64,000 nucleotides of DNA from Parapedobacter composti (GTDB lineage Bacteria > Bacteroidota > Bacteroidia > Sphingobacteriales > Sphingobacteriaceae): contig NZ_FOLL01000002.1 of NCBI RefSeq assembly GCF_900112315.1, positions 248,001 to 312,000 of the forward strand, read 5' to 3'. Both the position numbers and the translations under genes were made by a program. The first letter of the stretch is position 1; each line of letters starts with the position of its first letter. Under the pieces are notes generated by a model, which saw only the letters and a program-made list of their open reading frames with translations, searched no databases and was not told the DNA's origin. Of this stretch, positions 26,601-35,484 are shown one piece after another.

Positions 26601-29600
26601 GGTGCTCGCGCCGGACACGGCTCTCCAGCCGGGTACTGCACTGGCGTTGACCGTGAAAACAGGGTTTAACGATACGTATGTGCTGGAAATGAGCACCGAT
26701 ACCGCACCGGAGTTCAACACTTTTTCTGAAGTGCGGCACGTGAACCGTGCCATTACAGAAAACGATCGCGGAGGGCTGGGCTATTCCTGGCTCTATGTAT
26801 ATGATAACCGGATCTATACGGCCAGCCACCAGGTAGCCGTCCCCTGGTCCAACCGTGACCTGCAGATGGAGTGGGCAACTCACCGTGATGAATTATTGCC
26901 AGGAGCAACCGAGGAATGGCAACTCACCATCAAAGGAAATAAAAAAGACGCTGTAGCAGCGGAACTGCTCGCCGGCATGTATGACGCTTCCCTGGATGCG
27001 CTAAAACCCCATGCATGGCACTGGGACAGGCTTTCACCTCACCGTTTACTGCAATCGCATTGGCAGACCAATTGGGGTTTCGGCACATTGATGGGCGATA
27101 CGTGGAAAAACAACATCAACGGCCTGACACCTGAGGGTTACGATAAACAATATGACCAATTGCTTAATTATCTCACGACGTGGCTATCTAAAAGCCAAAA
27201 TTTCATGGTTCGGGGTTTATCCGGCCGCGTGGCTGGCGTAGCGGTAGACGCTGCTGCTTCCGCGGCCCGTGAAGAGGCTACGCTGGATGAAACGATCGTG
27301 GTTGGCTATGGGCAACAGGAAAAGCAATCTCCTACAGGCGCGGTTCCTGCGGCAGATGAACCGGCAGCAACGCTACCCATACGCACCAACCTCCAGGAAA
27401 CGGCCTTCTTCTTTCCGCAACTGCATACGGATGCTGAAGGCAATGTTTCGCTGAAATTCACGATGCCAGAAGCGCTCACGGAGTGGAAATTCATGGCCTT
27501 TGCCCACACAGCCGACTGGAAAACAGGTTACCTGGAAGGCAGTGTCAAAACCCAGAAAGAGCTGATGGTAACACCCAACGCACCCCGCTTTTTCCGGCAG
27601 GGTGACCGTATACGCATCAGCGCGAAGGTGAGTAACCTGAGTGCCGCGAAGCAACAAGGCCAGGCGTATCTTGAAGTGGTTGACCCAGCCACAGGCGAGC
27701 CCATTGCGGGGCTTATCCAAGAGACCGGCACCAGAAACTTCAGTGCGCCCGCAGGAGAAAGCGCTTCGGTAGACTGGCTGTTACACATTCCCGGCAACCG
27801 CTTTGAACCCCTGACGGTACGTGTATCAGCGAAGGCCGACAATTTCACTGACGGTGAAGCGCATACATTGCCGGTGGTGACCAACCGCATGTTGGTTACT
27901 GAAACGCTCCCGATGCCCGTCCGCGGAAATGAAACCAAAGTTTTTGAACTGAAAAAACTTATGCATCCGGCAAGCAGTACGCTGACCCACCATACGCTTA
28001 CCATAGAATTTACAGGTAACCCGGCCTGGTACGCCGTACAAGCCCTGCCTTCCCTCATGGAATATCCTTATGAATGTGCCGAACAGATTTTCAACCGGTT
28101 TTACGGCCATGCACTGGCGGCGCATATCGTAGCGCGAGCACCACGGGTGAAGGCCATTCTTGAGCAGTGGAAAACAGGCGATACTACCGCATTGTTAGCT
28201 AATCTGGAGAGAAACCAAGAGCTCAAATCAGCCCTGTTGGAAGAAACCCCATGGGTGATGGAAGCCCAGACGGAGCGTGAGCGCAAGCAGCGCATCGCCC
28301 TGCTGTTCGAAACGGCCAAAGTGGCCGATGGCCTACAGGCCAACTTGCATAAATTGGCCCAAACGCAGCTTTCTGATGGCAGCTTCCCTTGGTTCCGGGG
28401 CATGGCCAGTAACCGTTATATCACGCAGTACATTGTTACGGGCATGGCCCGCCTGCAAAAACTGGGCGTCAGCGTTGCCGACTCGGAAACGGCTATGACC
28501 ATACTCCGCAAAGCTATGGACTACTTGGATCGTGAGTTGCACGAAGAGTACGATAGGCTGGTGAACCAGCTCAAGGACAACCCCAAAGCGATGGAACAAC
28601 AGCACATCGCCCCGCTGCATGTGCAGTACCTGTATATGCGCAGCCTGCTCAAGGATATCCTACCCATTCCTCGAAATCCGCACGCAGCCGTAACCTACTA
28701 CAGCCAACAGGCGGTAAAGTATTGGACCAAGTTCAACCCCTATCTCCAAGGTCAGCTCGCTTTAGCTCACCACCGCATGGGCGACCGCCCCACAGCGGAG
28801 GCCATTGTGGCTTCCCTCCGCGAAACCGCGGTCAACAGCCCCGAGTTAGGTATGTATTGGAAAGGTATGCCACAAGGCTATTGGTGGCATGAAGCTCCTA
28901 TCGAGGCTCAAGCTTTACTTATCGAAACGTTTGCCGACGTGGCCGGGGATATGAGAGCGGTAGATGATCTCAAAGTGTGGCTGCTCAAACAGAAGCAGAC
29001 ACAAACGTGGAACACTACCAAGGCGACTGCCGACGCCATATATGCGCTGCTATTGCAGGGCAGCGACTGGCTGGCCAATGAACCGGCCGTAACTATTCGC
29101 GTTGGCAAACACACCATCCAATCCACCGATATCCAAACGGAAGCTGGCAGCGGATATTTCTTGAACCGTTTCGATAGCGAGGAAGTGACGCCGGATATGG
29201 GACGCATTGCTGCCAAGGTAGATAAGATGGCTAATGAAGGAATTGCGTGGGGCGCGGTATACTGGCAATATTTTGAAGATTTGGACAACATTACCGCTGC
29301 TGAAACACCACTTGGTCTACGTAAGCGGCTTTACATAGAACGGAATACCCCCAACGGCCCGGTATTGGAAGAAATTACCATGGAAAATCCCCTGAAAGTG
29401 GGTGATAGGGTAAAAGTCCGCATTGAGCTCCGTGTGGACCGCGACATGGAATATGTGCATCTCAAGGATATGCGGGCAGCTTGCTTTGAGCCCATTAACG
29501 TATTGAGCGGATACCGTTATCAGGGCGGACTGGGATATTATGAAAGTACCCGCGACGTGTCGACCAACTTCTTCTTCGATTATTTACGCAAAGGAACCTA

Positions 29601-29736
29601 CGTCTTTGAATATCCGATGTTCGTCTCCCAAGCGGGTGACTTTTCAAACGGTATCAGTACCATCCAGAGCATGTACGCGCCGGAATTCAGCAGCCACAGC
29701 GAAGGGATACGGGTAATGGTAGCAGGTGATGAGTGA
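23695..29736 (+). CDS. Bacterial alpha-2-macroglobulin with thioester motif and SusC-like insert
   Basis: A 2013-residue exported protein of the bacterial alpha-2-macroglobulin family, thought to trap proteases in the periplasm or at the cell surface. The signal peptide ends AMAQQ at about residue 23. A helical region of about 350 residues is followed by MG domains, including an MG2-like stretch with FTDRSLYRPGQTIHFKG. The thioester motif CAEQ is at residues 1461-1464 in YPYECAEQIFNRFYG, followed by the alpha-helical TED domain and a receptor-binding-like C-terminus. Oddly, residues of about 1173-1217 read GLSGRVAGVAVD...LDETIVVGYGQQ...TGAV, closely resembling SusC plug signatures. No pbpC neighbour, the usual partner in Proteobacteria, is present. 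Confidence 0.9.
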   Translation: MTIRTVFSAWVMVFTLGITFAMAQQKQGTFHQEWGEIEKLMEKGLPKSAAELAEKLLVAAQARGDAANAIKAKLFLINAVSINQEQATTYHIRRIDSIIQVSQGAEKALWQSINAELYWEYYRQNRWSILNRTAVAGEPPTDIAMWDAASFINKASSLYQASILDSDSLKAIPVERYTPLLITGKNTRHLRPTLYDFLAFRAIEFFQNDEKDIIRPAYQFQIDGTLWFEPADRFSEVKVNPLHPEALHFRALHTYQQVLAFHLEDKRPDALIDADLHRLAFVHRYSVHPEKDSLYRDALQSLADRYPDVRATAQVLYTLLAFEFNRAENQTDAFDRTALLRQLDEVVARFPGTEGASNAVRLRHTITSKSLNVQSEAVLLPAENHKVLVTYRNLNRVFLRIYRVSGSFTNRSPDFNAQQRAILLRSTPVRAWQAELPGAEDLYDHRTEIHISPLPSGRYLLVASATADFAADSNALHAVPFQVSQLSMVMNNHQDGQWLFTLHRKSGMPIRGAHITFEENQWDSESRRQIYRTVGQTRTDEDGKAAVDVPQKKRINRITIAAHGDTLRADGYFGPYGRWYENQPDTTAHTFLFTDRSLYRPGQTIHFKGIMVTSDKSGNRNAVRPNHKTEVFLYDANNQRISSLQLTTNAYGSFTGKFTAPSSGLTGSMRIETTDGQVYFSVEEYKRPRFRVVFDTLKADIALNDTVTLTGHAQAYAGNNIDGATVNYRVVRRARFPYFWMFHRWGQPQSPEMEITNGTAVTANDGSFEITFNTIPDKLLAPETLPIFTYTVYADVTDINGETQSNSTAINAGYQSLQLQAIVAAQLDARKPHTLAIATQNLNNTHVPASVAVSVAPLKSPGKLYRQRLWEKPDRHVIPEAEYRKLFPNDEYTDEADYRNWPVGDTMWSTLLNTGLQQTTELPPSIWKQEGWHVVTLATTDQRGNPITEKQYTYVANPSGKAQPQIPLLVLAPDTALQPGTALALTVKTGFNDTYVLEMSTDTAPEFNTFSEVRHVNRAITENDRGGLGYSWLYVYDNRIYTASHQVAVPWSNRDLQMEWATHRDELLPGATEEWQLTIKGNKKDAVAAELLAGMYDASLDALKPHAWHWDRLSPHRLLQSHWQTNWGFGTLMGDTWKNNINGLTPEGYDKQYDQLLNYLTTWLSKSQNFMVRGLSGRVAGVAVDAAASAAREEATLDETIVVGYGQQEKQSPTGAVPAADEPAATLPIRTNLQETAFFFPQLHTDAEGNVSLKFTMPEALTEWKFMAFAHTADWKTGYLEGSVKTQKELMVTPNAPRFFRQGDRIRISAKVSNLSAAKQQGQAYLEVVDPATGEPIAGLIQETGTRNFSAPAGESASVDWLLHIPGNRFEPLTVRVSAKADNFTDGEAHTLPVVTNRMLVTETLPMPVRGNETKVFELKKLMHPASSTLTHHTLTIEFTGNPAWYAVQALPSLMEYPYECAEQIFNRFYGHALAAHIVARAPRVKAILEQWKTGDTTALLANLERNQELKSALLEETPWVMEAQTERERKQRIALLFETAKVADGLQANLHKLAQTQLSDGSFPWFRGMASNRYITQYIVTGMARLQKLGVSVADSETAMTILRKAMDYLDRELHEEYDRLVNQLKDNPKAMEQQHIAPLHVQYLYMRSLLKDILPIPRNPHAAVTYYSQQAVKYWTKFNPYLQGQLALAHHRMGDRPTAEAIVASLRETAVNSPELGMYWKGMPQGYWWHEAPIEAQALLIETFADVAGDMRAVDDLKVWLLKQKQTQTWNTTKATADAIYALLLQGSDWLANEPAVTIRVGKHTIQSTDIQTEAGSGYFLNRFDSEEVTPDMGRIAAKVDKMANEGIAWGAVYWQYFEDLDNITAAETPLGLRKRLYIERNTPNGPVLEEITMENPLKVGDRVKVRIELRVDRDMEYVHLKDMRAACFEPINVLSGYRYQGGLGYYESTRDVSTNFFFDYLRKGTYVFEYPMFVSQAGDFSNGISTIQSMYAPEFSSHSEGIRVMVAGDE

Positions 29737-29804
29737 TACACACCGAACAATGAATCAACAAATTTTCGTATTATTGCGATGCGTAAGTCCATTTGAATTG
29801 ACTC

Positions 29805-31685
29805 ATGACAGCATATAACGAAGATAGCATACGTTCACTGGATTGGAAAGAGCACATCCGGTTGCGGCCGGGGATGTACATCGGTAAGTTGGGGGATGGT
29901 TCCGCTTACGATGATGGCATTTATGTGCTGCTGAAAGAAGTGATAGATAATTCCATCGATGAATTTGTGATGGGTGCCGGCAAAACCATTGAAGTAACGG
30001 TAAATGAACATAAGGTATCGGTGCGCGACTACGGACGCGGTATTCCAATCGGTTCGGTGGTAGACGTGGTGTCTAAAATCAATACGGGGGGTAAGTATGA
30101 CAGCAAAGCTTTCCAGAAATCGGTGGGGCTCAATGGGGTGGGTACGAAAGCGGTAAACGCGCTATCCTCATCGTTCACCGTGCAATCGTACCGCGATGGA
30201 AAAACGCGCATCGCCGAATTCAGCAAGGGTGAACTGCTGAAAGACGAGGAAAAGCCTACCACCCAGCGCAATGGCACAGCGGTAACATTCTACCCGGATG
30301 ACAGTATTTTCCGGCATTATCATTACCGTACGGAATTTGTAGAAAACATGATCTGGAATTATGTTTTCCTCAACTCCGGCCTGACCATCAACTTTAACGG
30401 TAAGAAATACGTATCCGAGCATGGTTTAAAGGACCTGCTTGAGCGGAATATCGATACCGAGTCCATGCGGTATCCCATTATACACCTGCGGGGCGACGAC
30501 ATTGAGATTGCCCTCACCCACGGACAGCAATACGGAGAAGAATATTATTCATTCGTAAACGGACAGCATACCACACAGGGGGGCACGCATCAAGCGGCGT
30601 TCCGTGAAGCGGTGGTCAAGACCGTCCGCGAGTTTTATAAGAAAGACTTCGATGCATCGGATATCCGCGCTTCCATTGTGGGGGCTATTGCCATCAAAGT
30701 GCAAGAGCCGGTGTTTGAATCGCAGACCAAAACCAAACTGGGCTCGCAAAACATCGGCCCCGAAGGTCCTACCGTACGTACGTTTATCAACGACTTCGTC
30801 AAAAAGGCACTGGATGACTACCTGCATAAACATGCGGATACCGCTGACGCACTGCTGAAACGCATCCTCCAGTCTGAACGGGAGCGCAAAGACATCGCCG
30901 GCATCAAAAAGCTGGCCAATGAGCGAGCGAAAAAAGCATCGTTGCACAACCGTAAACTGCGCGACTGCAAGGTCCACTATGGTGATAACCACGAGCTGGC
31001 CCAGCAAACAACACTCTTCATCACGGAAGGTGATTCGGCCAGCGGCTCCATCACTAAATCACGCGATGTAATGACACAAGCTGTATTCAGCCTACGCGGA
31101 AAACCGCTCAATGCATTTGGCCTCACCAAAAAGGTGGTGTATGAAAACGAGGAGTTCAACCTGTTGCAACACGCCCTTAATATTGAAGATGGCCTTGACG
31201 GCCTGCGGTACAACAACGTGGTCATTGCTACCGATGCTGACGTGGACGGCATGCATATCCGGCTCTTACTAATGACGTTCTTCCTGCAGTTCTTCCCCGA
31301 CTTGGTCAAGGCTGGCCATGTATCCATCCTGCAAACACCCCTATTCCGAGTGCGCAATAAGAAGGAAACCATTTATTGTTATAGCGACGAAGAACGACAG
31401 CGCGCTATCTTAAAATTGGGAGGTAAACCAGAAATCACCCGCTTCAAAGGGCTGGGGGAAATCTCGCCGGACGAATTCGGATTGTTTATCGGCAAGGACA
31501 TGCGACTGGATCCGGTCATCCTGTCAAAAGACCAAAAAATAGTCCAATTGCTGGAATATTACATGGGAAAGAATACCCCCGAAAGGCAGCAGCATATTGT
31601 GAAAAACCTACGGATAGAAGTGGATATCGCAGAGGAGCCCATAAAGGAACAACCTACAACAGTGCAAGAAGAATTGGTGGCTTAA
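29805..31685 (+). CDS. parE: DNA topoisomerase IV subunit B
   Basis: A 626-residue GHKL/TOPRIM type II topoisomerase ATPase subunit used for decatenating daughter chromosomes. The ATPase motifs are [17 protein letters not shown] and [15 protein letters not shown]. The TOPRIM motifs EGDSASGS and [10 protein letters not shown] follow, then [10 protein letters not shown] between them. The length and the compact C-terminus fit ParE rather than a long GyrB. parC, often the next gene in this phylum, is absent; purU follows after 7 bases. A weak TATTATTG element at 29769-29776 is one mismatch from the promoter consensus. Confidence 0.9.
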   Translation: MTAYNEDSIRSLDWKEHIRLRPGMYIGKLGDGSAYDDGIYVLLKEVIDNSIDEFVMGAGKTIEVTVNEHKVSVRDYGRGIPIGSVVDVVSKINTGGKYDSKAFQKSVGLNGVGTKAVNALSSSFTVQSYRDGKTRIAEFSKGELLKDEEKPTTQRNGTAVTFYPDDSIFRHYHYRTEFVENMIWNYVFLNSGLTINFNGKKYVSEHGLKDLLERNIDTESMRYPIIHLRGDDIEIALTHGQQYGEEYYSFVNGQHTTQGGTHQAAFREAVVKTVREFYKKDFDASDIRASIVGAIAIKVQEPVFESQTKTKLGSQNIGPEGPTVRTFINDFVKKALDDYLHKHADTADALLKRILQSERERKDIAGIKKLANERAKKASLHNRKLRDCKVHYGDNHELAQQTTLFITEGDSASGSITKSRDVMTQAVFSLRGKPLNAFGLTKKVVYENEEFNLLQHALNIEDGLDGLRYNNVVIATDADVDGMHIRLLLMTFFLQFFPDLVKAGHVSILQTPLFRVRNKKETIYCYSDEERQRAILKLGGKPEITRFKGLGEISPDEFGLFIGKDMRLDPVILSKDQKIVQLLEYYMGKNTPERQQHIVKNLRIEVDIAEEPIKEQPTTVQEELVA

Positions 31686-31692
31686 CGAAAAC

Positions 31693-32535
31693 ATGACGAA
31701 TCAAACGCTGATCCTCATTCAATGCCGCGATGCCGTGGGCTTAGTAGCCCGCATTGCCAATACGGTGGCCAATCATAGACTCAATATCGTGACCATGCGT
31801 GAATATGTGGATGAACCTGCCAATCGTTTCTACGTCCGCGTGGTATGCGCCGGTAAAGCCGAAGACAACGCGCAGCTTGCCGGTGATCTTACCTCCGTAC
31901 TGCCTGCAGGGGCGACGGTAACCGTAAATCCACCACAACAAAAGCGGCTGGCGGTCTTGGTAACCAAGGAACATCACTGCCTTGGCGACATCATTGTGCG
32001 GCACTTTTTCAGCACATTGGGAGCGGAAGTTTGTTGCGTGATAGGCAATTATGATAATCTGAGGGCTTTCACCGAACGATTTGACATCCCGTTCCATCAT
32101 GTTAGCCACGAAGGGAAAAGCAAGGAGGCGTTCGAAACCGAACTGGTGGAGACTTTAGCACCTTACCAGCCCGATTACCTCGTGCTGGCTAAATTCATGC
32201 GCATCCTATCGCCTGCGTTCGTTGCCGTATATCCGGGACGCATCATTAACATTCACCACTCCTTTCTGCCGGCATTTATTGGTGCCAACCCCTATAAGCA
32301 GGCCCACAACCGCGGTGTCAAGCTTATCGGGGCGACAGCTCATTTTGTTACCAATGATTTGGACGAAGGGCCTATTATCGCACAAGACATCAAGCCTGTG
32401 AACCACAGCTATACAGTCAAAGATATGGTACGCGCCGGAAAAGAAGTGGAAAAATCGGTGTTGAGTAAGGCTATTGCGTTGGTCATCGAAGATCGCGTCA
32501 TCATCACTGGGAACCGGACAGTGGTGTTTGAGTAG
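31693..32535 (+). CDS. purU: Formyltetrahydrofolate deformylase
   Basis: A 280-residue cytoplasmic enzyme that hydrolyses 10-formyl-THF to THF and formate, balancing one-carbon pools for purine synthesis. An N-terminal ACT domain (QCRDAVGLVARIANTVANH) is joined to a formyltransferase-type domain with NIHHSFLPAFIGANPYKQA and the conserved GATAHFVTNDLDEGPII, which supply the Asn, His and Asp of the active site. Length is normal for PurU. It starts 7 bases after parE and overlaps the convergent cupin gene by 32 bases. Confidence 0.95.
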   Translation: MTNQTLILIQCRDAVGLVARIANTVANHRLNIVTMREYVDEPANRFYVRVVCAGKAEDNAQLAGDLTSVLPAGATVTVNPPQQKRLAVLVTKEHHCLGDIIVRHFFSTLGAEVCCVIGNYDNLRAFTERFDIPFHHVSHEGKSKEAFETELVETLAPYQPDYLVLAKFMRILSPAFVAVYPGRIINIHHSFLPAFIGANPYKQAHNRGVKLIGATAHFVTNDLDEGPIIAQDIKPVNHSYTVKDMVRAGKEVEKSVLSKAIALVIEDRVIITGNRTVVFE

Positions 32536-32860
32536 CGATGAAATCCTGACGCGCCGGCGTAAATGCATCGATTAGCACACCTTCGGCGATACAACGGCAT
32601 CCATGTACCGTATCCGGCGGGATCAAGCACGTGTCGCCAGCTTCCATCGTCATGGTCTTACCCCCGATGGTATAGTGGAATACCCCGCTCTCTACATAGC
32701 TAATCTGGGTATGCGGGTGCTGGTGATCGGCTCCGATACTTCCACGTCGGAAACGTACCTTCACTACCATCAGATCACCGCTATATGACATGACCTTACG
32801 GCTGACACCGCCACCTATTTCTTCCCAGGTAAGTTGTTTGTCGCTAATAAATAGTTCCAT
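32504..32860 (-). CDS. Small cupin-domain protein
   Basis: A 118-residue single-domain cupin. The metal-site motifs are HQHPHTQISYVESGVFHYTIG and GDTCLIPPDTVHGCRC in sequence order, giving the expected His residues. No catalytic family can be assigned; small cupins of this type act as sugar or organic-acid binding proteins or dioxygenase-like enzymes. It follows the RNA methyltransferase gene by 22 bases on the same strand and its last 32 bases overlap purU tail to tail. Confidence 0.8.
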   Translation of the reverse strand: MELFISDKQLTWEEIGGGVSRKVMSYSGDLMVVKVRFRRGSIGADHQHPHTQISYVESGVFHYTIGGKTMTMEAGDTCLIPPDTVHGCRCIAEGVLIDAFTPARQDFIATQTPLSGSQ

Positions 32861-32882
32861 CGTTATTTATTTATGCTATTCA

Positions 32883-33782
32883 TCACGGTTGACCGATTTT
32901 ACGGAACTTCCCAAACACTCCCAGCGGCAGTTTACTTCCTGCAGTAGCCTGCAGGTACAATTCGCCGGTTTCAAGATTATCGGCCTGCGGATAAACGGCG
33001 CGCACCAGATTTTCGACGATCACTGACGAAAAGCCGAGCGAATAAGTATTGAGAATCAGGAAATGTTCATGCGGATCGAGCAATCCAACAACGTCCTTCA
33101 TCATCCCGGCGATATGATCTTCCAGTTTCCATTTTTCGCCTTTTGGCCCATGCCCGTAAGCCGGGGGATCTAAGATAATACCGTTATACCGGTTGCCCCG
33201 CTTCAACTCCCGTTTTACGAATTTTAGCGCGTCTTCAACCACCCAACGAATATCTGATAGACCGGATAGCGCTTGGTTTTCATTAGCCCAAGTAACCACC
33301 TGCTTGATGGAATCTACATGTGTGGTGTCCGCCCCCGCGGCACGGGCTATCAGGGAGGCACCCCCCGTATAAGCAAACAGATTGAGTACTTTGGGACGCT
33401 TGGTCCGGAATGTCTTGACCGTTTCGGCAATATAATCCCAATTTACCGCTTGTTCGGGGAAAATCCCCACATGTTTGAAAGAAGTAAGCCCAAGCCGGAA
33501 CCGGATGGACACGTCGGCATTCCGGTAGTTGATGTGCCAGCGGTCAGGCAACCCGGGGCGCTTCCTGAGCCAGTCGCCGCTCGTAGCGGACCGCCCTTTA
33601 AAACGGATGTCGTGCCGCTTTGTCCATTCTTCCTCCGTCAACCCTTTTGGCCAGACGGCTTGGGGTTCGGGGCGTATCAACACATGGTCGCCAAAGCGTT
33701 CGAGCTTTTCGAAATCGCCGCAGTCGATGAGTTCATAGTCTTTCCAATGCTGCGGAGTGAGAAGTGGGATGCTGTTTGCCAA
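32883..33782 (-). CDS. Class I SAM methyltransferase, RlmI/RlmK-type core
   Basis: A 299-residue methyltransferase. The SAM-binding motif LNLFAYTGGASLIARAAGA and motif IV DPPAYGHG match the RlmI/RlmK rRNA cytosine methyltransferase family. The PUA domain found at the N-terminus of RlmI is missing, so the RNA target is uncertain. The start is a TTG at 33780-33782: no in-frame ATG precedes the conserved region and an exact promoter element lies 20 bases upstream. The product is normally cytoplasmic and acts on rRNA. Confidence 0.82.
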   Translation of the reverse strand: MANSIPLLTPQHWKDYELIDCGDFEKLERFGDHVLIRPEPQAVWPKGLTEEEWTKRHDIRFKGRSATSGDWLRKRPGLPDRWHINYRNADVSIRFRLGLTSFKHVGIFPEQAVNWDYIAETVKTFRTKRPKVLNLFAYTGGASLIARAAGADTTHVDSIKQVVTWANENQALSGLSDIRWVVEDALKFVKRELKRGNRYNGIILDPPAYGHGPKGEKWKLEDHIAGMMKDVVGLLDPHEHFLILNTYSLGFSSVIVENLVRAVYPQADNLETGELYLQATAGSKLPLGVFGKFRKIGQP

Positions 33783-33801
33783 GATACAAGCGCTTTTGGG
33801 G

Positions 33802-33809
33802 CAAAGATA
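33802..33809 (-). promoter_or_regulatory. Promoter of the methyltransferase gene, -7 element TATCTTTG
   Basis: The minus strand reads TATCTTTG, an exact match to TAnnTTTG, ending 19 bases before the TTG start; this supports the TTG choice. Confidence 0.6.
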
Positions 33810-33830
33810 AGGATTAAATAAGACACGGCC

Positions 33831-34583
33831 CTACAGCCGTTCTTTGGCCGCCTTCATAAACCGGCTTGCAAAAACAAAATTGTTCAGTTCTTTTACATCA
33901 GTATGCGCAATATCTTTATTGGACCCCTCCCACCATTTCTGGCCTTTATACAGGAAAAGGATATAATCACCGATGCCCATCACAGAGTTCATATCATGGG
34001 TGACCACTACCGTGGTGCATTGGTACTCCGCGGTTAACTCGGCAATCAGCTCATCAATCAGAATAGCGGTTTCAGGGTCAAGGCCGGAATTAGGTTCGTC
34101 CACGAAAAGGTACTTCGGACTCATGCTGATGGCGCGCGCAATACCTACACGTTTTTTCATACCTCCAGACAACTCAGCCGGATATAGCTTGTTGCGGCCG
34201 GCGAGGTTCACACGCTCCAGGCAGAAGTTTGCCCGATCCACCTTTTCACTCCTGCTCATTTCGGTAAACATATCCAGCGGAAAGATAATGTTTTGCTCGA
34301 CCGTCATCGAATCAAACAAGGCTGAATTTTGAAACAACATGCCGATTTCTTTCCGGATAGGGATCCGATCTTCGAAATTCATCCGCGTAAAATCTTCCCC
34401 ATGGTACAGCACCTTACCCTGTTCAGGTGCATGGAGCCCCACCATACACTTCAGCAGCGTACTCTTGCCGGAACCGGAACCGCCGATGATGAGGCTAATC
34501 TTTCCTGCTTCAAACTTTGCGTCAATACCACGCAATACATGGTTGTCGCCGAATGACTTGTGGATGTTCTGTATTTCAATCAT
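33831..34583 (-). CDS. ABC transporter ATPase, MlaF-like
   Basis: A 250-residue ATPase of the MCE/Mla phospholipid-transport type. Walker A GGSGSGKST at residues 34-42, signature LSGGMKKRVGIARA, and Walker B YLFVDEPNSGLDP are all intact. The MKKR after the signature is typical of MlaF-type subunits. It follows the mlaE-like permease gene by 19 bases. Together they should form the inner-membrane core that moves phospholipids between inner membrane and envelope; no MCE substrate-binding gene is adjacent. Confidence 0.9.
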   Translation of the reverse strand: MIEIQNIHKSFGDNHVLRGIDAKFEAGKISLIIGGSGSGKSTLLKCMVGLHAPEQGKVLYHGEDFTRMNFEDRIPIRKEIGMLFQNSALFDSMTVEQNIIFPLDMFTEMSRSEKVDRANFCLERVNLAGRNKLYPAELSGGMKKRVGIARAISMSPKYLFVDEPNSGLDPETAILIDELIAELTAEYQCTTVVVTHDMNSVMGIGDYILFLYKGQKWWEGSNKDIAHTDVKELNNFVFASRFMKAAKERL

Positions 34584-34602
34584 GTATCTTCGATAACGTT
34601 AG

Positions 34603-35337
34603 CTAAAGCATCAGGGAAGTAACCACATAGTCTACCGCCAAAATGGCAATACAGCTTATCACCACCCCCCGCGTACTGGCCTGCCCCACTTCCAGCGCCC
34701 CGCCACGCACATAAAACCCTTTAAAGGCTGATACGGATGTGATGATAAACCCAAAAACAAACGCCTTGACCAAGGCAACCGCTACCGTGTACCCGATAAA
34801 CCCATCCGTGATACCATTAATGTAATCAACCGGCGTAACAGCACCCGAAAGCGCCCCGCCTATCAGGCCGCCGGTTAAGGCCAAAAAAATCGAAATGACA
34901 ACCAACGCCGGAATCATGGTAATTCCAGCCAGTATTTTGGGAAGTATAAGGTAACCGGGCGCATTGATTCCCATAATTTCCAATGCATCTATCTGTTCAG
35001 TGACCCGCATGGAGCCTATCTGGGATGAAATGGAGGAACCTACCTTGCCAGCCAATACCAAGGCCGTGATGGTAGGGCTTAGCTCCAGAATGCTGGAATC
35101 ACGGTTTATCTGCCCGATAACAGACGAAGGAATCAAATCAGAAACCAATTGGAAAGCAATCTGCATGGTCATTACCGCGCCCACAAAGGTCGAAATGATA
35201 CCGATAAGACCAAGCGACCCTACGCCTATCTCATTCATCTCATGAATAATTTCTTTCCAGTACATCCTCCATTTTTCCGGTCGCTTAAAGACGGATTTCA
35301 GTAGCAACAAATACTGACCAAAATAGGTAAAAAACAT
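34603..35337 (-). CDS. MlaE-family ABC transporter permease
   Basis: An inner-membrane permease of about 244 residues with five or six hydrophobic segments. The conserved MlaE features are an amphipathic N-terminal helix with RPEKWRMYWKEIIHEM, GAVMTMQIAFQL, and the EQIDALEIMGINAPGYLILP block that couples to the ATPase. I chose the ATG at 35337; a TTG at 35373 would add twelve residues and sits 8 bases after a TATCTTTA element, so it remains possible. It is the first gene of the permease-ATPase pair and is divergent from the SDR gene. Confidence 0.88.
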   Translation of the reverse strand: MFFTYFGQYLLLLKSVFKRPEKWRMYWKEIIHEMNEIGVGSLGLIGIISTFVGAVMTMQIAFQLVSDLIPSSVIGQINRDSSILELSPTITALVLAGKVGSSISSQIGSMRVTEQIDALEIMGINAPGYLILPKILAGITMIPALVVISIFLALTGGLIGGALSGAVTPVDYINGITDGFIGYTVAVALVKAFVFGFIITSVSAFKGFYVRGGALEVGQASTRGVVISCIAILAVDYVVTSLML

Positions 35338-35381
35338 ATAATAGCTCGAAATATAACGTTGAGTAGTATGCAATATCCCGT

Positions 35382-35389
35382 TAAAGATA
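35382..35389 (-). promoter_or_regulatory. Candidate promoter of the mlaE-mlaF pair, TATCTTTA
   Basis: One mismatch from TAnnTTTG on the minus strand, at a reasonable distance (44 bases) from the ATG. Confidence 0.35.
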
Positions 35390-35453
35390 CGTGTTTTAGC
35401 GATATCAACGAAACATGTATCCCTTTGTTTGTATATCCGGATGATAAACTTCT

Positions 35454-35461
35454 TACCTTTG
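35454..35461 (+). promoter_or_regulatory. SDR gene promoter, -7 element TACCTTTG
   Basis: An exact TAnnTTTG match 23 bases before the ATG at 35485. Confidence 0.6.
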
Positions 35462-35484
35462 GGTGAAAACCTTCAACGAACAAT

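Noticed and set aside
27528..28058. A 176-codon minus-strand frame inside the macroglobulin gene
   Set aside because: It is antisense to conserved MG domains and has no promoter or motif.
33273..33821. A 182-codon plus-strand frame opposite the RlmI-type methyltransferase
   Set aside because: The minus-strand protein has clear SAM and DPPAYGHG motifs; the plus-strand frame is a composition-driven shadow.
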